64,000 nucleotides of DNA from Tubiluchus corallicola (GCA_030141605.1 JAQGDQ010000027.1:361812-425811); one strand, 5' to 3'; numbered from the stretch's first letter, positions 35,239 to 47,413 are shown. Notes: generated by a model from the letters alone, not told the origin. A program made the numbers and translations.

Positions 35239-35712
35239 TCATTCTCTGAACCTCAAAGGTTTTCTGACTTCTCTACCAGAAAGAGTTGTTACAGTGCTAC
35301 TCCTAGGTTCTGGCACAATCACTGCTGATGCACCAGGTAAGTTTATTTTACCAAGCTTAACAGGAAGTACACTAGTATGTTTAAACTGTTCCTCAGGTTC
35401 AGCACCATTCATAACTCTGTCAGGCTCCTCAGATAATTTCCGTAGATGTACTCTGTTTCTGCGATAAATACCTTGATTGGTTTTAACTCTGTAAGAACAA
35501 CGTATATCATCTGCACTGTCCATGACTCTTCCTTTTAACCACTGCTTGGTACCGGGTTGGGGCTGTACTCTAACAACTTCTGTAGGCATAAGTTCCGGCA
35601 AGTCTCTTGCATCTCTGTTATAGTACTCAGCTGATTTTTTCTTCTGATTATGCATTCGTTCAACTGACAGATCATACTGTGAAGATTGAAGTAGTTGAGC
35701 TGTCATAGGCAA
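35239..35712 (-). pseudogene. Gypsy integrase C-terminal region
   Basis: An open frame of about 157 codons follows the integrase frame after a stop near 35713-35715. It contains LMPTEVVRVQP and RVKTNQGIYRRNRVHLRK, typical of the GPY/chromodomain-less tail of Gypsy integrases, which helps bind the host target or DNA. The frame is continuous with the preceding one, so a single nonsense change may separate them. Confidence 0.75.
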
Positions 35713-35715
35713 TAG

Positions 35716-36936
35716 TTACTTAGTTCGCCTGTTAAACAAACGCTGTGCTGGTGATGTACCAATTCCTTGCGTGGGAGTATTGCGAAACTCCAGTAATGCT
35801 AAAAGTGGGTCACTTCCAGCTAACTTACTTTTCATAACCAAATTCTTTACAGTTTTCACAGAATTTTCCACATGACCATTACCTTGTGGATATAAAGGCG
35901 ATGATGTTTTGTGTTCAAAACACCACTTTCGAGAAAACTTAGAAAAGGCATGACAAGCAAATTGAGGGCCATTGTCGGGTCTGACCAAATCCGGAATGCC
36001 ATGTCTGGCAAACTGCATCTTCAGTTTGCGGATTACCGTCTCTGAGTCAGTATTCTCTAAGTAATCTAATTCAGCAAAATTGGAATAATAATCAACAGTC
36101 ACTAAATAATTTTTTCCATCAATGTAGCACAAATCAGTGCCAATTACTGACCAGGGTCTAACTGGAACTTCAGAACTAATCAAAGTTTCCTTTTGCTGTT
36201 TTCTATTTAAGGCATTACAAACAACACATTTCTGAATATATTCTTTAATCTCATTATTCATATTCGGCCAGTATAGACATTCACGGGCTCTTCTCAAGCA
36301 ACCTGCAATTCCAACATGACTGCTGTGTACTTGTTCTAGCATCTCTTTTCTCAGGGCTTTAGGAATCACAATTTGGTTACCCTTTAAAATCACACCATTA
36401 TGAACTGTGAGCTCATCCTTTAGTGAATAATACTGACTAATCTCTAAAGGAAAAAAATCTTTTCTTTCAGGCCAGCCATTAAGAATTGTAGATCGCAGTG
36501 TCAATAAATCACTTTCCGTATATGCACGAATTTGTTTAAGTCTCTCTTGAGACACAGGTAAGTATTGCAACACATTAACATTGCTCAAGTATTTCTCATA
36601 CTTGGTTAAGTCTGGCTGATCTTGTAGATAAGCTCTGCTTAGTGTATCAGCTACATACATTGTAGGACCTGGTTTGTAAATTAACTTCAGATCATCACAT
36701 TGAAGTTTAACTAGCATAGACTGTAAACACTTTGGTGCTGAATGAAGTGGTTTTTGCATAACAGCCACCAAGGGCTTATGGTCTGTCTGAACCACTACAT
36801 GACGACCATAAACATACTGGTGAAACTTTGTAACTGCAAAAACACATGAAAGTAGCTCTTTTTCAATCTGAGCATACCTTATCTCAGTTTCTGACAATGT
36901 TCTACTGGCATAAGCCACTGGTTGTCCATTTTGCAT
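35716..36936 (-). pseudogene. Gypsy RNase H and integrase
   Basis: An open frame of 406 codons. The N-terminal part is the RNase H domain end (QTDHKPL, ADTLSRA). The integrase zinc-binding HHCC follows (HSSHVG...CVVC). The catalytic core shows the D,D,35E residues in TDLCYID, RPDNGPQF and HVENSVKTVK. It ends at a stop where the frame would otherwise run into the C-terminal tail. The upstream join to reverse transcriptase requires a frame change near 37000. Confidence 0.88.
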
Positions 36937-36997
36937 AATGGCAGCTCCAAGACCTTTCTCAGAAGAATCGCATTGTAAGGTGACTTCTTCTTTAGGA

Positions 36998-37441
36998 TCA
37001 TAGTAACTTTAGTACAGGTTCCTGGGAGATAGCTGATTTTATAGTTCGGAAAGCTTTCCCCTGGGTTTCATCCCAGTGCCACAGTACATTTTTCTCAGTA
37101 AGTTCTCTAAGTGGCTTGCACATGTCACTTAAGTTAGGAAAAAATTTAGATAGATAATTAACTAATCCCAGAAGTCTCCGAACACCAGACACATCTTGTG
37201 GGGCAGGCATTTCTATAATAGCCTTAACTTTGTCTGGATCAGGCCACAGACCTTCACTTGTTAATATGTGACCAATAAACTGTACTTTACTCTGACGCAG
37301 CTTAATTTTCTCTTCGTTTAAGACTAAATTTTTCTCTCTGCATCGTTGCATAAAAGCTCGGACATTTTCATCATGGTCCTTATTTGCAATTTTTAGTGTC
37401 CCTCCGTTGCCAATAACTAGCACATCGTCTGCTGCACTCAT
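36998..37441 (-). pseudogene. Gypsy reverse transcriptase, C-terminal half
   Basis: Contains the active-site block AADDVLVIG (the family often has an xADD variant of YxDD), then VQFIGHILTSEGL and VRRLLGLVNYLSKF, the thumb/connection blocks of Gypsy polymerases. An in-frame TAG about 50 bases upstream of this open frame (near 37487) and frameshifts on both sides separate it from the rest of pol. Confidence 0.87.
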
Positions 37442-37581
37442 AACATTCTTTAAACCTTCTAGAGCCTCATCTTGTTTGCGTTGGTACTACTCAGGAGCAA
37501 CCGATATGCCAAAAGGCATACGTCGCCAACGATAACGTCCGAAAGGTGTATTAAAAGTGGTTAAGTAAGAGCTAGATTCAT

Positions 37582-38043
37582 CTAGTTCCATTTGCCAAAA
37601 TCCATCTTGGCATCAAAAATACTGAAGACTTTGGCTTTACTCAAATCTGGCAAGACATCTTCAATAGTCTTTAGAGGATAGTGATTTCGCCTCAAAGCCT
37701 TATTTAGATCCTGAGGATCTATACAGACTCTCAGCTGGTTGTTTGATTTTCGTAGAACAAGAAGGCTAGATACGAAATCTATAGGAGTTGTGACTTTAGA
37801 AGGAATTTCTTGAGATTCAAGTTTATCTAGTTCCTTCTTTAAGTCATCCTTCAAAGCAACAGGTACACGTCTAGGTGGATGTACTACAGGGGGTACATTA
37901 GAATCTACTTCTAAGTGCAGTTTTCCAGGAAGTTTACCTAGACCTTCAAACACATCTGCATAATCACTTAGCAAAACATCTTTGGTTAATTCTCTATCTG
38001 CAGTTGAAGAACTATCAACACCTAGAATATTTTCATGCTTCAC
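37582..38043 (-). pseudogene. Gypsy reverse transcriptase, N-terminal half
   Basis: Shows the entry block of Gypsy RT: DVFEGLGKLPG, PPRRVPVALKDDLKKELD, LRVCIDPQDLNKAL and HYPLKTIEDVLPDL. A single-base shift near 37605 ends this frame prematurely. The first catalytic aspartate region is present (FSIFDAK). It overlaps the end of the protease frame by a few bases. Confidence 0.87.
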
Positions 38044-38762
38044 TTCAGCAAATTCATTTGCTGAGCAGCAGAATTACCAATTATAGGCAAAAGATTTTCT
38101 TGCACTACAACACATTTCACTTTATACTTTCTACCATTTTTAGGATTTATCATTTTAACAACACAACTACCCACTGGTACAGTTTTTCCTCCATCATACG
38201 TGTAAAGCAGTTTTTTCTCACTATGATTAATCAACTGACTGGAAGGCAGAAAATTGGCTGATATCACATTGCATGTTGCACCACTGTCAATCAGAAAACG
38301 AATAGGTTTCTTACTCACCAGCATCATAGCAAATATTTTATTACCAGGTTTCACACTTGAAGAATGAAGCGCTTGCACACTCCAGTAGTCTTCCGAATTT
38401 TCACTATCAGAATCTGAGTCACCACACTGTACATCACAAAACTGCTGATTAAGGGTGCGTACATTTCTTTTTCTACTATATGATGCAGATTTTCTAAGAG
38501 AATCACATTTAACTTGCAAGTGATTCCATTGCTTACACTTAGCACAATGCTTACCATATGCAGGGCAACTATCACGACCAAAAACATGTCGTTTCCCACA
38601 AAATTTACAGCATTTTTGGTGTGAGTCATACATAGCTGAGGTCATTTTTTGCTTCACAGATTGCACCACGTCTGACTGTGCACAACCAGCAGATTTAGTA
38701 TAGTTAGGCTTAGACCTATTTTTCATCTTGCATTTTACACTGTTGATTTTCTCAGTTGGCAT
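38040..38762 (-). pseudogene. Gypsy nucleocapsid zinc knuckles and protease
   Basis: Two CCHC-like knuckles occur (CKFCGKRHVFGRDSC and CAKCKQWNHLQVKC), followed by an acidic spacer and an aspartic protease with the active-site DSGAT motif (FLIDSGATCNVI) and a later PIIGNSAAQ. The frame closes just before the RT frame. Confidence 0.85.
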
Positions 38763-39250
38763 TTGACCATGGGCAAATTCTTTAATTGCAGAGTGAGAAA
38801 ACTCAGCAGCACGACAGGTTTAAAGACAAGTGTCAAATCTGTAGTTTTCAATAGTCTTTCTCTGATTTCTTGACTATTTACGCCACATACTATTCTGTCA
38901 CGCAATAGAGAAACTTCCAACTGCCCAAATTCACATGTACTAGCCAGCACTCTCAAAGCTGTTACATATTCATCAATAGTTTCAGAAGAACTTTGTACTA
39001 TAGTAAAGAATTTATATCTTTCAAATGTTTGATTGGCAGTTGGAATACAATACCTTTCAAAGGCTGTAAACAGGTGTGCGGCAGTTCGTTCAGCTTCAGG
39101 TGTAGTTATATTTAATGTGGGGTAGATTTCCCTACCTCTCTCGCTTCTTCAGTTTTGTCACTAAGTGCAAGTTCCATATACAAGCTAAATTCTTCACGCC
39201 ATTTTTTCCATGCTTATGACAGATTGCGTGATTCGAAGTTTAGCGCGTTA
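38735..39250 (-). pseudogene. Gypsy gag, broken
   Basis: A capsid-like segment reads FFTIVQSSSETIDEYVTALR near 39000, then VLASTCEFGQLE and LLRDRIVCGVNSQEIRERLL (38860-38950). This is characteristic of Gypsy gag proteins of the type found in many invertebrates. An upstream part (WREEFSLYMELALSD, near 39190) is in another frame. Several shifts occur between blocks, and no single gag frame survives. Confidence 0.75.
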
Positions 39251-39304
39251 GGTTGTTTTAGCTGATTCGAATTTGCTGTCCGAATAAATACTCAAAGCAA
39301 ACTA

Positions 39305-39321
39305 GTTCACTTCTGACACCA
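39305..39321 (-). promoter_or_regulatory. Primer binding site of the Gypsy element
   Basis: Directly inside the 5' LTR the minus strand reads TGGTGTCAGAAGTGAAC. The first 14 bases are complementary to the 3' end of a tRNA-Leu (…CACTTCTGACA plus CCA, from memory). Spacing to the LTR is zero. Confidence 0.75.
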
Positions 39322-39505
39322 TGTTACACGCTACAATAATATTAGCAACCAGACAAATGCGTGCATAATAAAGTAGTATTCATTAAACTAATTAGGAACT
39401 TAAACAAAGAAGGTCAGAGCAGCCTGACAGTCTAGAATGCAGAACCTTGCTAAGCAATCACCAAGATCTTTGATCTACACAAACCATATCTATGGTATTG
39501 TTACA
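39322..39505 (-). repeat. Gypsy 5' LTR
   Basis: 184 bp and the partner of the copy at 34361-34544, with seven substitutions and no gaps. It is followed on the right by the second CTTGT target duplication (39506-39510). Confidence 0.93.
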
Positions 39506-39910
39506 CTTGTCAACTTCTCTAACTTTCACACGGATTATTAGCTGATGACACCAAATTATTTGCATTTGATACTAACATTCAAAATCTCCAAAATACAGTA
39601 AACAGAGAGCTGGGAAAAGTGGATACTTGTATGCAGGCAAACAAACTAACGATCAACTACAAAAAACAAAATACATATTAATCAAACCTAAATGCAGTAC
39701 TGGTGTTAACCATAACCTTCAAGTTAAAATAAATAACAACGTATTAGAACAAGTACAGGCAATAAAGTATTTGGGACTGCTTATTGATGACAATCTGTCC
39801 TGGTCTGCACAAGTCAAACATAGCACTCACAAGATCAGTAAAATAAAAGGTATATTATCGAAGATACGCTATTATGTAGGTGCACCCACTATAAAAGTCA
39901 TTTATTAGGC
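39506..39910 (+). mobile_element. LINE, right part (continuation after the Gypsy insertion)
   Basis: Picks up where the left part stops: LLADDTKLFAFDT (the FADD catalytic block) at 39535-39570, then CMQANKLTINYKK and AIKYLGLLIDDNLSWSAQVK. Similarity ends near 39910, so the LINE is truncated at its 3' end or has decayed. INDL (34355) and ADDT (39541) fall about 15 codons apart once the Gypsy and one target copy are removed, as expected for one reverse transcriptase. Confidence 0.85.
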
Positions 39911-40079
39911 TATCAGAAATCAGATTTCTCAAAATTCCGCAATGAGAATGCAGAAATCTCGTGAGCCTGTCCTTTTCTAGGATTAAAGCACAAGAAAACC
40001 CTCATTTATATAAGGCTGAAAAAGTCTTGAAATTTGGTATCACTTATGTGCTGCCTTTTTACATGAAACGCTTAAATCG

Positions 40080-40475
40080 GCCGTAATGCTGTGTAAAACG
40101 TGTAAGTTTAAACTTCCCCGGTGACCATTAGGTGCAGCCATTTTGATGGTAGGTTGTTTAAAACAAGTTTAAATAAGACTGAGGAAAGTTTGAAAAATTA
40201 ATCAGAACATTCGTAACATACATGTTGCTAACTAAGCAAAATGTTAAATTGCTGCATCTTGTAAATAAGATTAAAAATACATGTCTGGTTAGTGAGTGGC
40301 ACACCCTGGAGGGTGAGTCGGCAACATTTTACCAATTGGCACAAACATTCTAAATAATTATTTCTATTTACATAAATCTTTCCAACAGGTAAGCGAAATG
40401 ATATAGATGGCAAGTAATACAGATTTGCATGGGCAGTTTTTTAGACATAGTTTAACACTGTCTTTTCGTCCCCTG
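40080..40475 (+). repeat. Interspersed repeat, copy 2
   Basis: Matches 13400-13800 block by block in the same orientation. It lies just right of the LINE remnant. No coding potential. Confidence 0.65.
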
Positions 40476-41528
40476 ATTTACGTTTGCGTATCTGACGTCA
40501 TGTAATGGCGCTGTCGGAAAAGTAGGCCTATTGCAGGAGATATAAAATGAAAACAAACAAAAATTCCTTTTAACGCGAGTGCCACGTACACATAAAATTG
40601 CTATAATGTAATATAATTTTTAAGGCGATTTTTCTGAAACCTACTTCAGGTACCCTTTTTCTTGTCCTTAAAGAGCTATGCTCACTTTTCTTTTGATTTC
40701 TTTCCACATTTGTTTATAATAATTCTACATTCATGTTTAAATTTTTTGTGCTACGTTCAATGTACTTGTTCTGCTTTTATGGTTCATAAAGGTCTTCCGT
40801 ATAAATAGGGCACGCCAGTGACTCTCAAATGTTTTAGCACGATCGAGCACAGTTACTTTTCTATTGTCTGTATCTAGCTAAACAAATTGTGTTAAAACAA
40901 TGCACTAAGGCGTAGAACTTTCAAAATCCTCATCTAAGCAGCTATTATGTGAGTTCTGTATTATTAGGAACTCTGCCCTGAGATTTGTGCTGTAAATAAT
41001 GGGGAAAATATGGTTAAATAAACAATAGTCAAAAGTTATATTCAAATCGTGAAAAGTCCTAAGTTAATTCCCAAGTTAAAGGCAGTTCCCTATGATTAGA
41101 CAATAAGCTGATAAAGCTGTCTTGCCAAGTCTGGATTTATTTGCACCCATTTTTAACAAAATAAACAACCATTTAATGAATTTATATGTGGGACTTAATA
41201 CCAAGAGGTTGCTTCACAGTCAGTCATTCATACATTTACTGACCAGGCTTGGTGTTACATAACTATGGTCTCCATAACTATCGCCACTCAGCAAGTCCTC
41301 TTATTCTGTTTAACATAGTACCTAAATCTACTAGTTTAAATGAACTTAATTGATATTAATATTATTAAGATCGTTAAAAGTATCAAAATTTTATAATTTC
41401 TCAAGCTTCCTTGAATTACATTATAAACACCTACCATATTATGTGCTTGTATATAAGTATGACGCACTTGATAATAGGGGATCCACGATCGGTAACAGCA
41501 AAAAATCTGAATATACATAATCTGATGC
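40476..41528. other. Intergenic, no gene seen
   Basis: AT-rich single-copy-looking sequence. I found no exon-like open frame, tRNA or inverted repeat that I trust. Confidence 0.6.
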
Positions 41529-41704
<176 letters not shown>

Positions 41705-42980
41705 CAAAATTTATGAAAAGCATTATTAGCTAAATCCGGGATGAACAGCCTGTGATTAATTATAAGTCACTTTTCAATAATAAGATTTGAAAACATAATA
41801 TGACTCAAAAAAACAGGGTAGATGAATGATAAAAATTTAAACAATGCTTCATTAATAATAAACAGTCAATAAAAGCGTCAAAATTTTTTGTAAATTAGCA
41901 TCAAAGTTATTCTATTCTATTCTGAAATAGCCAACCATCATGTGAAAATACTAACATTACCTAGTAATCAGCAGTGTTCTGCATTGAAGCCTTTATATAT
42001 TATCATTGTGATTATTATTGTTATTGTTATTATAATTGTTTTTTTATTGTTGTTGTTGTATTTATTTACTATATATTTTTATTGATACGTATATGTACAT
42101 TAATACAACAGAGACACACAGTACATTATAATGATATTTAGTGATATAATTGGTTGCTTATTTACATTACATTATGTCACAGAAAATCCAAAAATTCAAC
42201 TGCCGTCATTAAAAATTTTCGAAATTTGCCAAACCACTTTAAAACAAAATTATAGTCCTGTGAATCTGGGTTACTGATGCTTTTATCATAAAGATCAAAT
42301 CATCTTTTTATAATAATTTAATAATAAGCCTAAAAGCATTGGCAGTAACACCTACTTTTTCTTCTTTCTTTCTTTTCTTTCTTGAAAAGCACGTCTGTCG
42401 TGTCCAGAGATGTCTTACTAACGGCTCTTTCAACTTGCTGACGCAGCTTTTATAGTTCATAGTTTACAAGGTTGTTATACTGGTCAAAGTTTGTTCAGTT
42501 TACATGCTGTCCGGCTTTGTTTGGTCAGTAATTAAAACTGTCGCGTCTCTATTTGAAGGATTATGTTATTGATTTTGTTAAACTATCGAATAAGATAATA
42601 ATTAATTACTTTTTATTGCTAATTTATAAAGTGCATTATACATAATAGATGCTTAGCACTAAATAAATGTGAATTAAACAAGTGTTTTTAATGACCCGCA
42701 TAAAACAAAATTACGATATTAAACTCTGACAAATTAAATGCTAATTTAAGCTGGTATGTTTCCAGCAATGTCTTAGAGTGGCTTCTACTGGCTGCGAGTT
42801 TTGTATGAATTGGTACAGGATTCCAGAAGTTTTTCTGCAGCTGATTCGCAGCCTGATCTTCAAGTGCTATTTTTGGGTCTAACCAGAGGCGTATCAGCAC
42901 TTTACGCTTTGGCTGAGATTTCTGTCCCGCCCATCTCTATTGTGAATTTACGGTTGTTCATGTAGTGAGCAGATTAAAAA
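41705..42980. other. Intergenic, low-complexity patches, no gene seen
   Basis: Includes att/gtt-rich sequence at 42005-42080 and a ctttcttt pyrimidine run at 42360-42385. The minus frame at 42688-42900 has no recognised motif. Confidence 0.55.
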
Positions 42981-43072
42981 GTTACTTGTGGCGCATTAGA
43001 AAGACTATTAACCTATTGTCTATGTGGTTACTTGTGGCGCATTAGAAAGACTATTAACCTATTGTCTATGTG
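42981..43072 (+). repeat. Exact 46-bp tandem duplication
   Basis: The unit starting gttacttgtggcgcattaga occurs twice in a row (42981-43026, 43027-43072) with no visible mismatch, and a third copy starts but breaks off after gtta. Perfect identity implies a recent event or an assembly artefact. Confidence 0.9.
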
Positions 43073-43542
43073 GTTATTATTAATTACGTATATTTGCAGA
43101 ACGATTATATATAAGCAAGCTGCGTAACTGCTTGTTTTGTAATACCTTGCACCTGTTCGTTATGTGGCACTTATATAACAGCTGAGCTAAGTAACTGCCT
43201 GTGGTGTGTTATAGAATGCGCCCTTTACATGAATATAAAAGTTACACATTTTTCGAGGAGAAATTGATTTTTTTTAAAAATATTGACGTCCTTCAAACTT
43301 TTGTGCCCCAGGCTATATATAGCCTCGTTATCCTGCTGGTTAATATGCCCCTGGGTCTAACACTTGGGGTTCTTAGGAGAAGCCATTCTTTATCGCAGTG
43401 CAGTAACTAGTTAGAGCATTTGTTTAGGTATGAGATTTTTGCACAATAAAGGGGGCAGAAACATTTAACAATTTACAGACAATTACAAGAGAATTTAATA
43501 TAGGTTCTTCTGAACCTGCCATCCTGTCATTTTAACTTTCTA

Positions 43543-43875
43543 TTGTATCAAACGTCTGTATTGTATTGTATTGTATTGTCTTCAAACGTGTATACTACAA
43601 ATGTGGCTGACTCGATGCGTATTAATTTTAGCCAGTTTGTTTTATCTGCACATCATTTGAAAGTTAAAATAGTGAGATGGTCGAGACCCCCGGTACCACA
43701 CCATAGAAGAATTTGTAGTATTTACGAAGATGAAGTACAAGATGAACAACACGTAGTAACAAGATGTAGAGTAACAGAAATAGTGCGAACAAAATACGAT
43801 ATGACCTTTAATAGCACAGACGATCTGTTTAATTTAGAGCAGGAATTATGTGCAAAAGTAATCACGGATATGTAA
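43543..43875 (+). pseudogene. Retroelement 3' ORF remnant with Cys/His motif
   Basis: A 110-codon frame ends with RWSRPPVPHHRRICSIYEDE, then VQDEQHVVTRC and a short acidic tail. This resembles the C-terminal zinc-finger-like tail (RxCxxC...EDExHxxxxC) found after the reverse transcriptase in several invertebrate LINEs, although the second cysteine of the pair is absent. The start is in simple sequence (tattg repeats at 43558-43578), so only the last 70 codons are meaningful. Sequence ending in aataaattattactactact follows at about 43980. Confidence 0.4.
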
Positions 43876-44336
43876 ATTTATTCCCGAGAATCTCGCTACA
43901 TAACCGTTATGATGTATGTAAAATGAATATTTATTGTTGTTATTATTATTTTGTTGTGAAGTGTTTGCTTGACAAATGTCAATAAATTATTACTACTACT
44001 ATATCAGATTTGTTTGTTTCTTGGGTCTTTTTCTTTCTGAAAGTGTCCACCACCCAGTTTTGATTTTTGAACTAAATCTTTTCATCGCCTTTATTTTGAG
44101 TTTTCGTAATTGAACTAATTCTTGCCATTAGGAATAAGAGTATTTGTTGTTTTTAAAATGGACTTAAAACAAATTAGATAAAAACTGCAACTTAATAACT
44201 TTCTTTTACAAACATTTTGCACAACAGAAATCCTTCAGTACTAATATAATGAGTATGATCTTATTTTCCGAGGATCTAAATGAACTAAGTGTCATATTAT
44301 TTATTGTGGAGAGATCACACTGCATAATAAGTAAAT

Positions 44337-44537
44337 AAAACAGCTTATATCTGTGATTCAATGTAACGTACACCTGCACTTTGTCGTGTGCCAATTCATG
44401 CATAACATTTCCAGGAACTCCAGCTTCTTGATTAATATGTTAACAAAACAGCTTATCTCTAGGACTCAAGGTAACGTACACCTGCACTTTGCCGTGTGCT
44501 TAATTCATGCAAAACATTTCCAGGAACTCCAGCTTCT
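44337..44537 (+). repeat. Tandem duplication of about 108 bp
   Basis: Copy 1 (44337-44428) and copy 2 (44445-44537) share aaaacagcttat, gtaacgtacacctgcacttt and catttccaggaactccagct with a few mismatches. Not coding. Confidence 0.85.
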
Positions 44538-44714
44538 CAAACCAAGAAAGAGAATCATCATTAGTGTATCTCAACTAATTAATTAAGTCTAGCTTAATTG
44601 TTGGTTTTTACCAGCACGTTGACACTAAGATATGAATAATTGATTGTAGAGAATGATTACTATTTTTACATCATCCAGAAAGTAATGTAATATTCAGTGC
44701 AAGTATCTGATGCA

Positions 44715-45018
44715 AGTGAGTGAGTGGGTGAATGAGTGGGTGAGTGAGTGAGTTGGTGGGTGAGTGAGTGACTGAGTGAGTGGGTCTGTGCTTGATTGAT
44801 TGAATGCGTGAGTGAGTGGGTGTGTGAGTGATTGAATGAGCAATTGAGTGAGTAAGTGAGTGAGAGTGAGATGGAGTGTGAGTGAGTGGGTGAGCGAGTG
44901 AGTGAATGAGAAGGAGGTGAGTGAGTGAGTGAGAGGGTGAGTGAGGGAGGGAGTGAGAGAGTGAGAGGGTGAGTGAGGGAGTGAGTGAGTAAGTGAGTGA
45001 ATGAGTGAACGAGTAAGT
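44715..45018. repeat. GAGT-rich satellite
   Basis: About 300 bp of gagtgagtgggtgaatgagt variants, strongly G/A/T with almost no C on this strand. It is a degenerate tetranucleotide repeat. Confidence 0.95.
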
Positions 45019-46903
45019 AGCTATTTATGTTTTTAATGTTGCGGCTTCTGCGCGTCTGTTATGTTACTTAGACTAGCTTCTGATATCTATGTCATAGAGT
45101 TATGTCAATAAATGAGTGAGCAATGATCATGCAGTTGTTAAACATGGCGTGTGACTCAAAATGTTGAAATATTGCAAATATTGAAGCAGCCATTAATTCA
45201 TAGTAAATTTAATTATATTTTAATGAAAGAAAATATTCTTGTCTAAATTTTTTGGTCTTGCAATTATGACATAATAGAAACTGAGTATTGTATTAGAAAT
45301 TTAAACTAGTCAGTGACGTCTTAAGAAACGGCTAGAAACCCCGGTAAAAGGTTTGATATTAGTTAATTAAACTCTAATTTCGGTCAGCATTTGATATTAC
45401 GTCACATCGCATCAGATATAAAGTTGTTATAATAATATTGATAATTTCGTTTAGGACATAGTTCAGGAATAACACCTTAAGTACAGTACCTCACTACTTA
45501 TTTGCAATGTGGCAATATGGTCCCGTTATCATTGACCGCAATGTCACTTCAGTAAGCCCGCTTCAGTGATGAACAACACTAAAAAAGCAATCTATATGAC
45601 GTTTTTGGCGCTTTAGTGATGAGGAGCACTTAAACATCAATCTACCCACGAAGCGGCGCAAACTGTCTCAACTGCCTCAGCAACCCCTAATCCGAAATCA
45701 GAAAACCAATGATCAGAATTAGCGTATTCTTGAAGGGTTACCATTAAATTAACTTTTTAATAATTTTTTATAACAATTAAATAAAAAAATTAGGGAATTT
45801 TATGTAAACGTGCATTTTTTGACAAATAATTTCATAATAACTTTCACATATAGTGTCTATCTGTTAATTTCAAGCCAAAATAATCACGTAGTTCCTAATT
45901 TTCGTAGAATGCATTGTATTAATTCGAAAGTGTTTGTGTCAGAATTCGAACAAAGACTTTTACAAGTGCCTAGATTTTGTAGGCACTTGAAATCTGAAAC
46001 CGTATTGTGTGTTAAAATTCCAAAATGACTGTCTTTGTTTGGAGTCCTGTTTTGTGCATCATTGTTCTCATTTTTATTTGTATATAAAGATATTCTCTAC
46101 CAAATACGCTTAGCCTACTTATTCTAACATCTTTATAGACAAATATTGGTAAATAGTTTATTTTTTTTTAGTGACCATTGTTGTTTCTTTTTACGTGTTT
46201 TTAAAAAACTCCAAAAATAGATTTTTCTTATAACCGTTCGCGTGATGTTCATTATAACTCTTTTTGGATGTTAATTACCAACACCATGTGGACAAAAGAA
46301 AATCATTTTTAATTATTCTAAATCTAAATTTATGTTGTATATTTATCCTAATGTCATCATACTTTTTTAGTTTTGGATAGTGCTGCCACCTTCAGGTGCT
46401 CTTGTTAAAATTGTTGAACTTTCTCTTTCCTGTTTAAATTTTCATTGGCTTCTACAGTCTTTATGAATGCATAATTTCTAAACCTGTTTTCACACCTAAA
46501 TGATTTCACTTGTAGTTCTGGTCACTTGGTTTTCTGCTTTTCAATATGACACTACTTCACTGTTTATGTAGGCATTTCAGAATAAAATCTTAAAAATAAA
46601 TCTCAAGTTTTTTGGTTTCTTCAAACCACCATGTTTATTAAAATGTTTTTCAGGAATCTAGATTCAAAGTTCGTTTATTTCGCATAACACAACACTAACA
46701 GAGTTAATGTTACCGTATTAAATAATGTAGATTTACAATCTAACATTGTTTAATTACAATTTATGTGTCATGTCACAAGTCCGCTGGCTTGACGGGAAAC
46801 TTGAAACTTTTGACTCTTGTGTCTTTAAAAATTCAATGTTAGTTTAAGGGCTGTCTGATGGTCGAACCTTGTGGTATAAATTTACCAGCTATATACATTT
46901 ACT
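45019..46903. other. Intergenic, no gene seen
   Basis: Contains a short perfect hairpin at 45963-45990 (caagtgccta / taggcacttg with a 7-base loop) but nothing downstream that would make it a terminator or known RNA. The open frame around it (45810-46028) is unsupported. Confidence 0.55.
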
Positions 46904-47413
46904 GTGATGTTCAATTGTTTATTTAACAGCATATTTTTTTATTATTCTGTGCTCAATGAATGCAACAGCCAGAAAAAACTTTCTTATGTTATAGTAAAAA
47001 TAGGGAATTCTCAATTAGCACCAGCACACCAAGCATATAATTTATGGGTTATCTTTGGTGAGAATAAGTTAATGGGTTTTCACATCAATAATGTTTGTAA
47101 AAAGGATTTTGTTCAATTAGCAAGAATTAGGCACAAACGCAAGTACCTAGACAGGAATTCTACCGAATCTCTGATTCATTCCTTTATCAATTCGACTTTG
47201 GACTACTGTAATGCATTACTGTTTAATGTTTCAAAAAACTCTATGAACAAACTGCAAAAAATTCAAAGTTGTGCAGCCAGCATGATCGTGTGTTTGCGCA
47301 AGTATGATCACATAACTCCAACATTACGGGCCCTTTCTCCCTTAACAACACACCGTTTCGTTTTAACGACGATTTTTCACTTTGCTCAGAACCATTTTTT
47401 ATTTGATCAATAA
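46904..47413 (+). pseudogene. LINE (CR1/L2-like) reverse transcriptase C-terminal remnant
   Basis: The frame is open for 169 codons. From about codon 35 it shows NLWVIFGENKLMGFHINNVC, then FVQLARIRHKRKYLDRNSTE, LIHSFINSTLDYCNALLF and KLQKIQSCAASMIV...KYDHITPTLR. This is the standard post-catalytic order of CR1/L2 reverse transcriptases. It ends in an early stop at 47411. Although open, it lacks the polymerase core and is a fragment. The family differs from the copies at 1-690 and 33440-39910. Confidence 0.85.

Larger units (their letters stand above)
34361..39505 (-). mobile_element. Ty3/Gypsy LTR retrotransposon, full length, 5145 bp, inactive
   Basis: Two direct 184-bp LTRs (34361-34544 and 39322-39505) differ at seven positions, so they are about 96% identical. 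They begin TGT and end ACA. The 5-bp target-site duplication CTTGT is present at 34356-34360 and 39506-39510. Inside, on the minus strand, the order is primer binding site, gag, zinc knuckles, protease, reverse transcriptase, RNase H, integrase, polypurine tract. That RH-before-IN order defines Ty3/Gypsy. No envelope-like frame is seen. Stops and frameshifts break pol in at least four places, so the copy is not autonomous. The element sits in a LINE in opposite orientation. Confidence 0.95.

Noticed and set aside
43201-43410. Possible small coding gene, 69 codons
   Set aside because: No motif, no splice context, weak composition signal; treated as chance.
45963-45990. Perfect short hairpin as a possible terminator or microRNA precursor
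   Set aside because: Ten-base stem is too short for a microRNA precursor, and intrinsic terminators do not apply to this genome.
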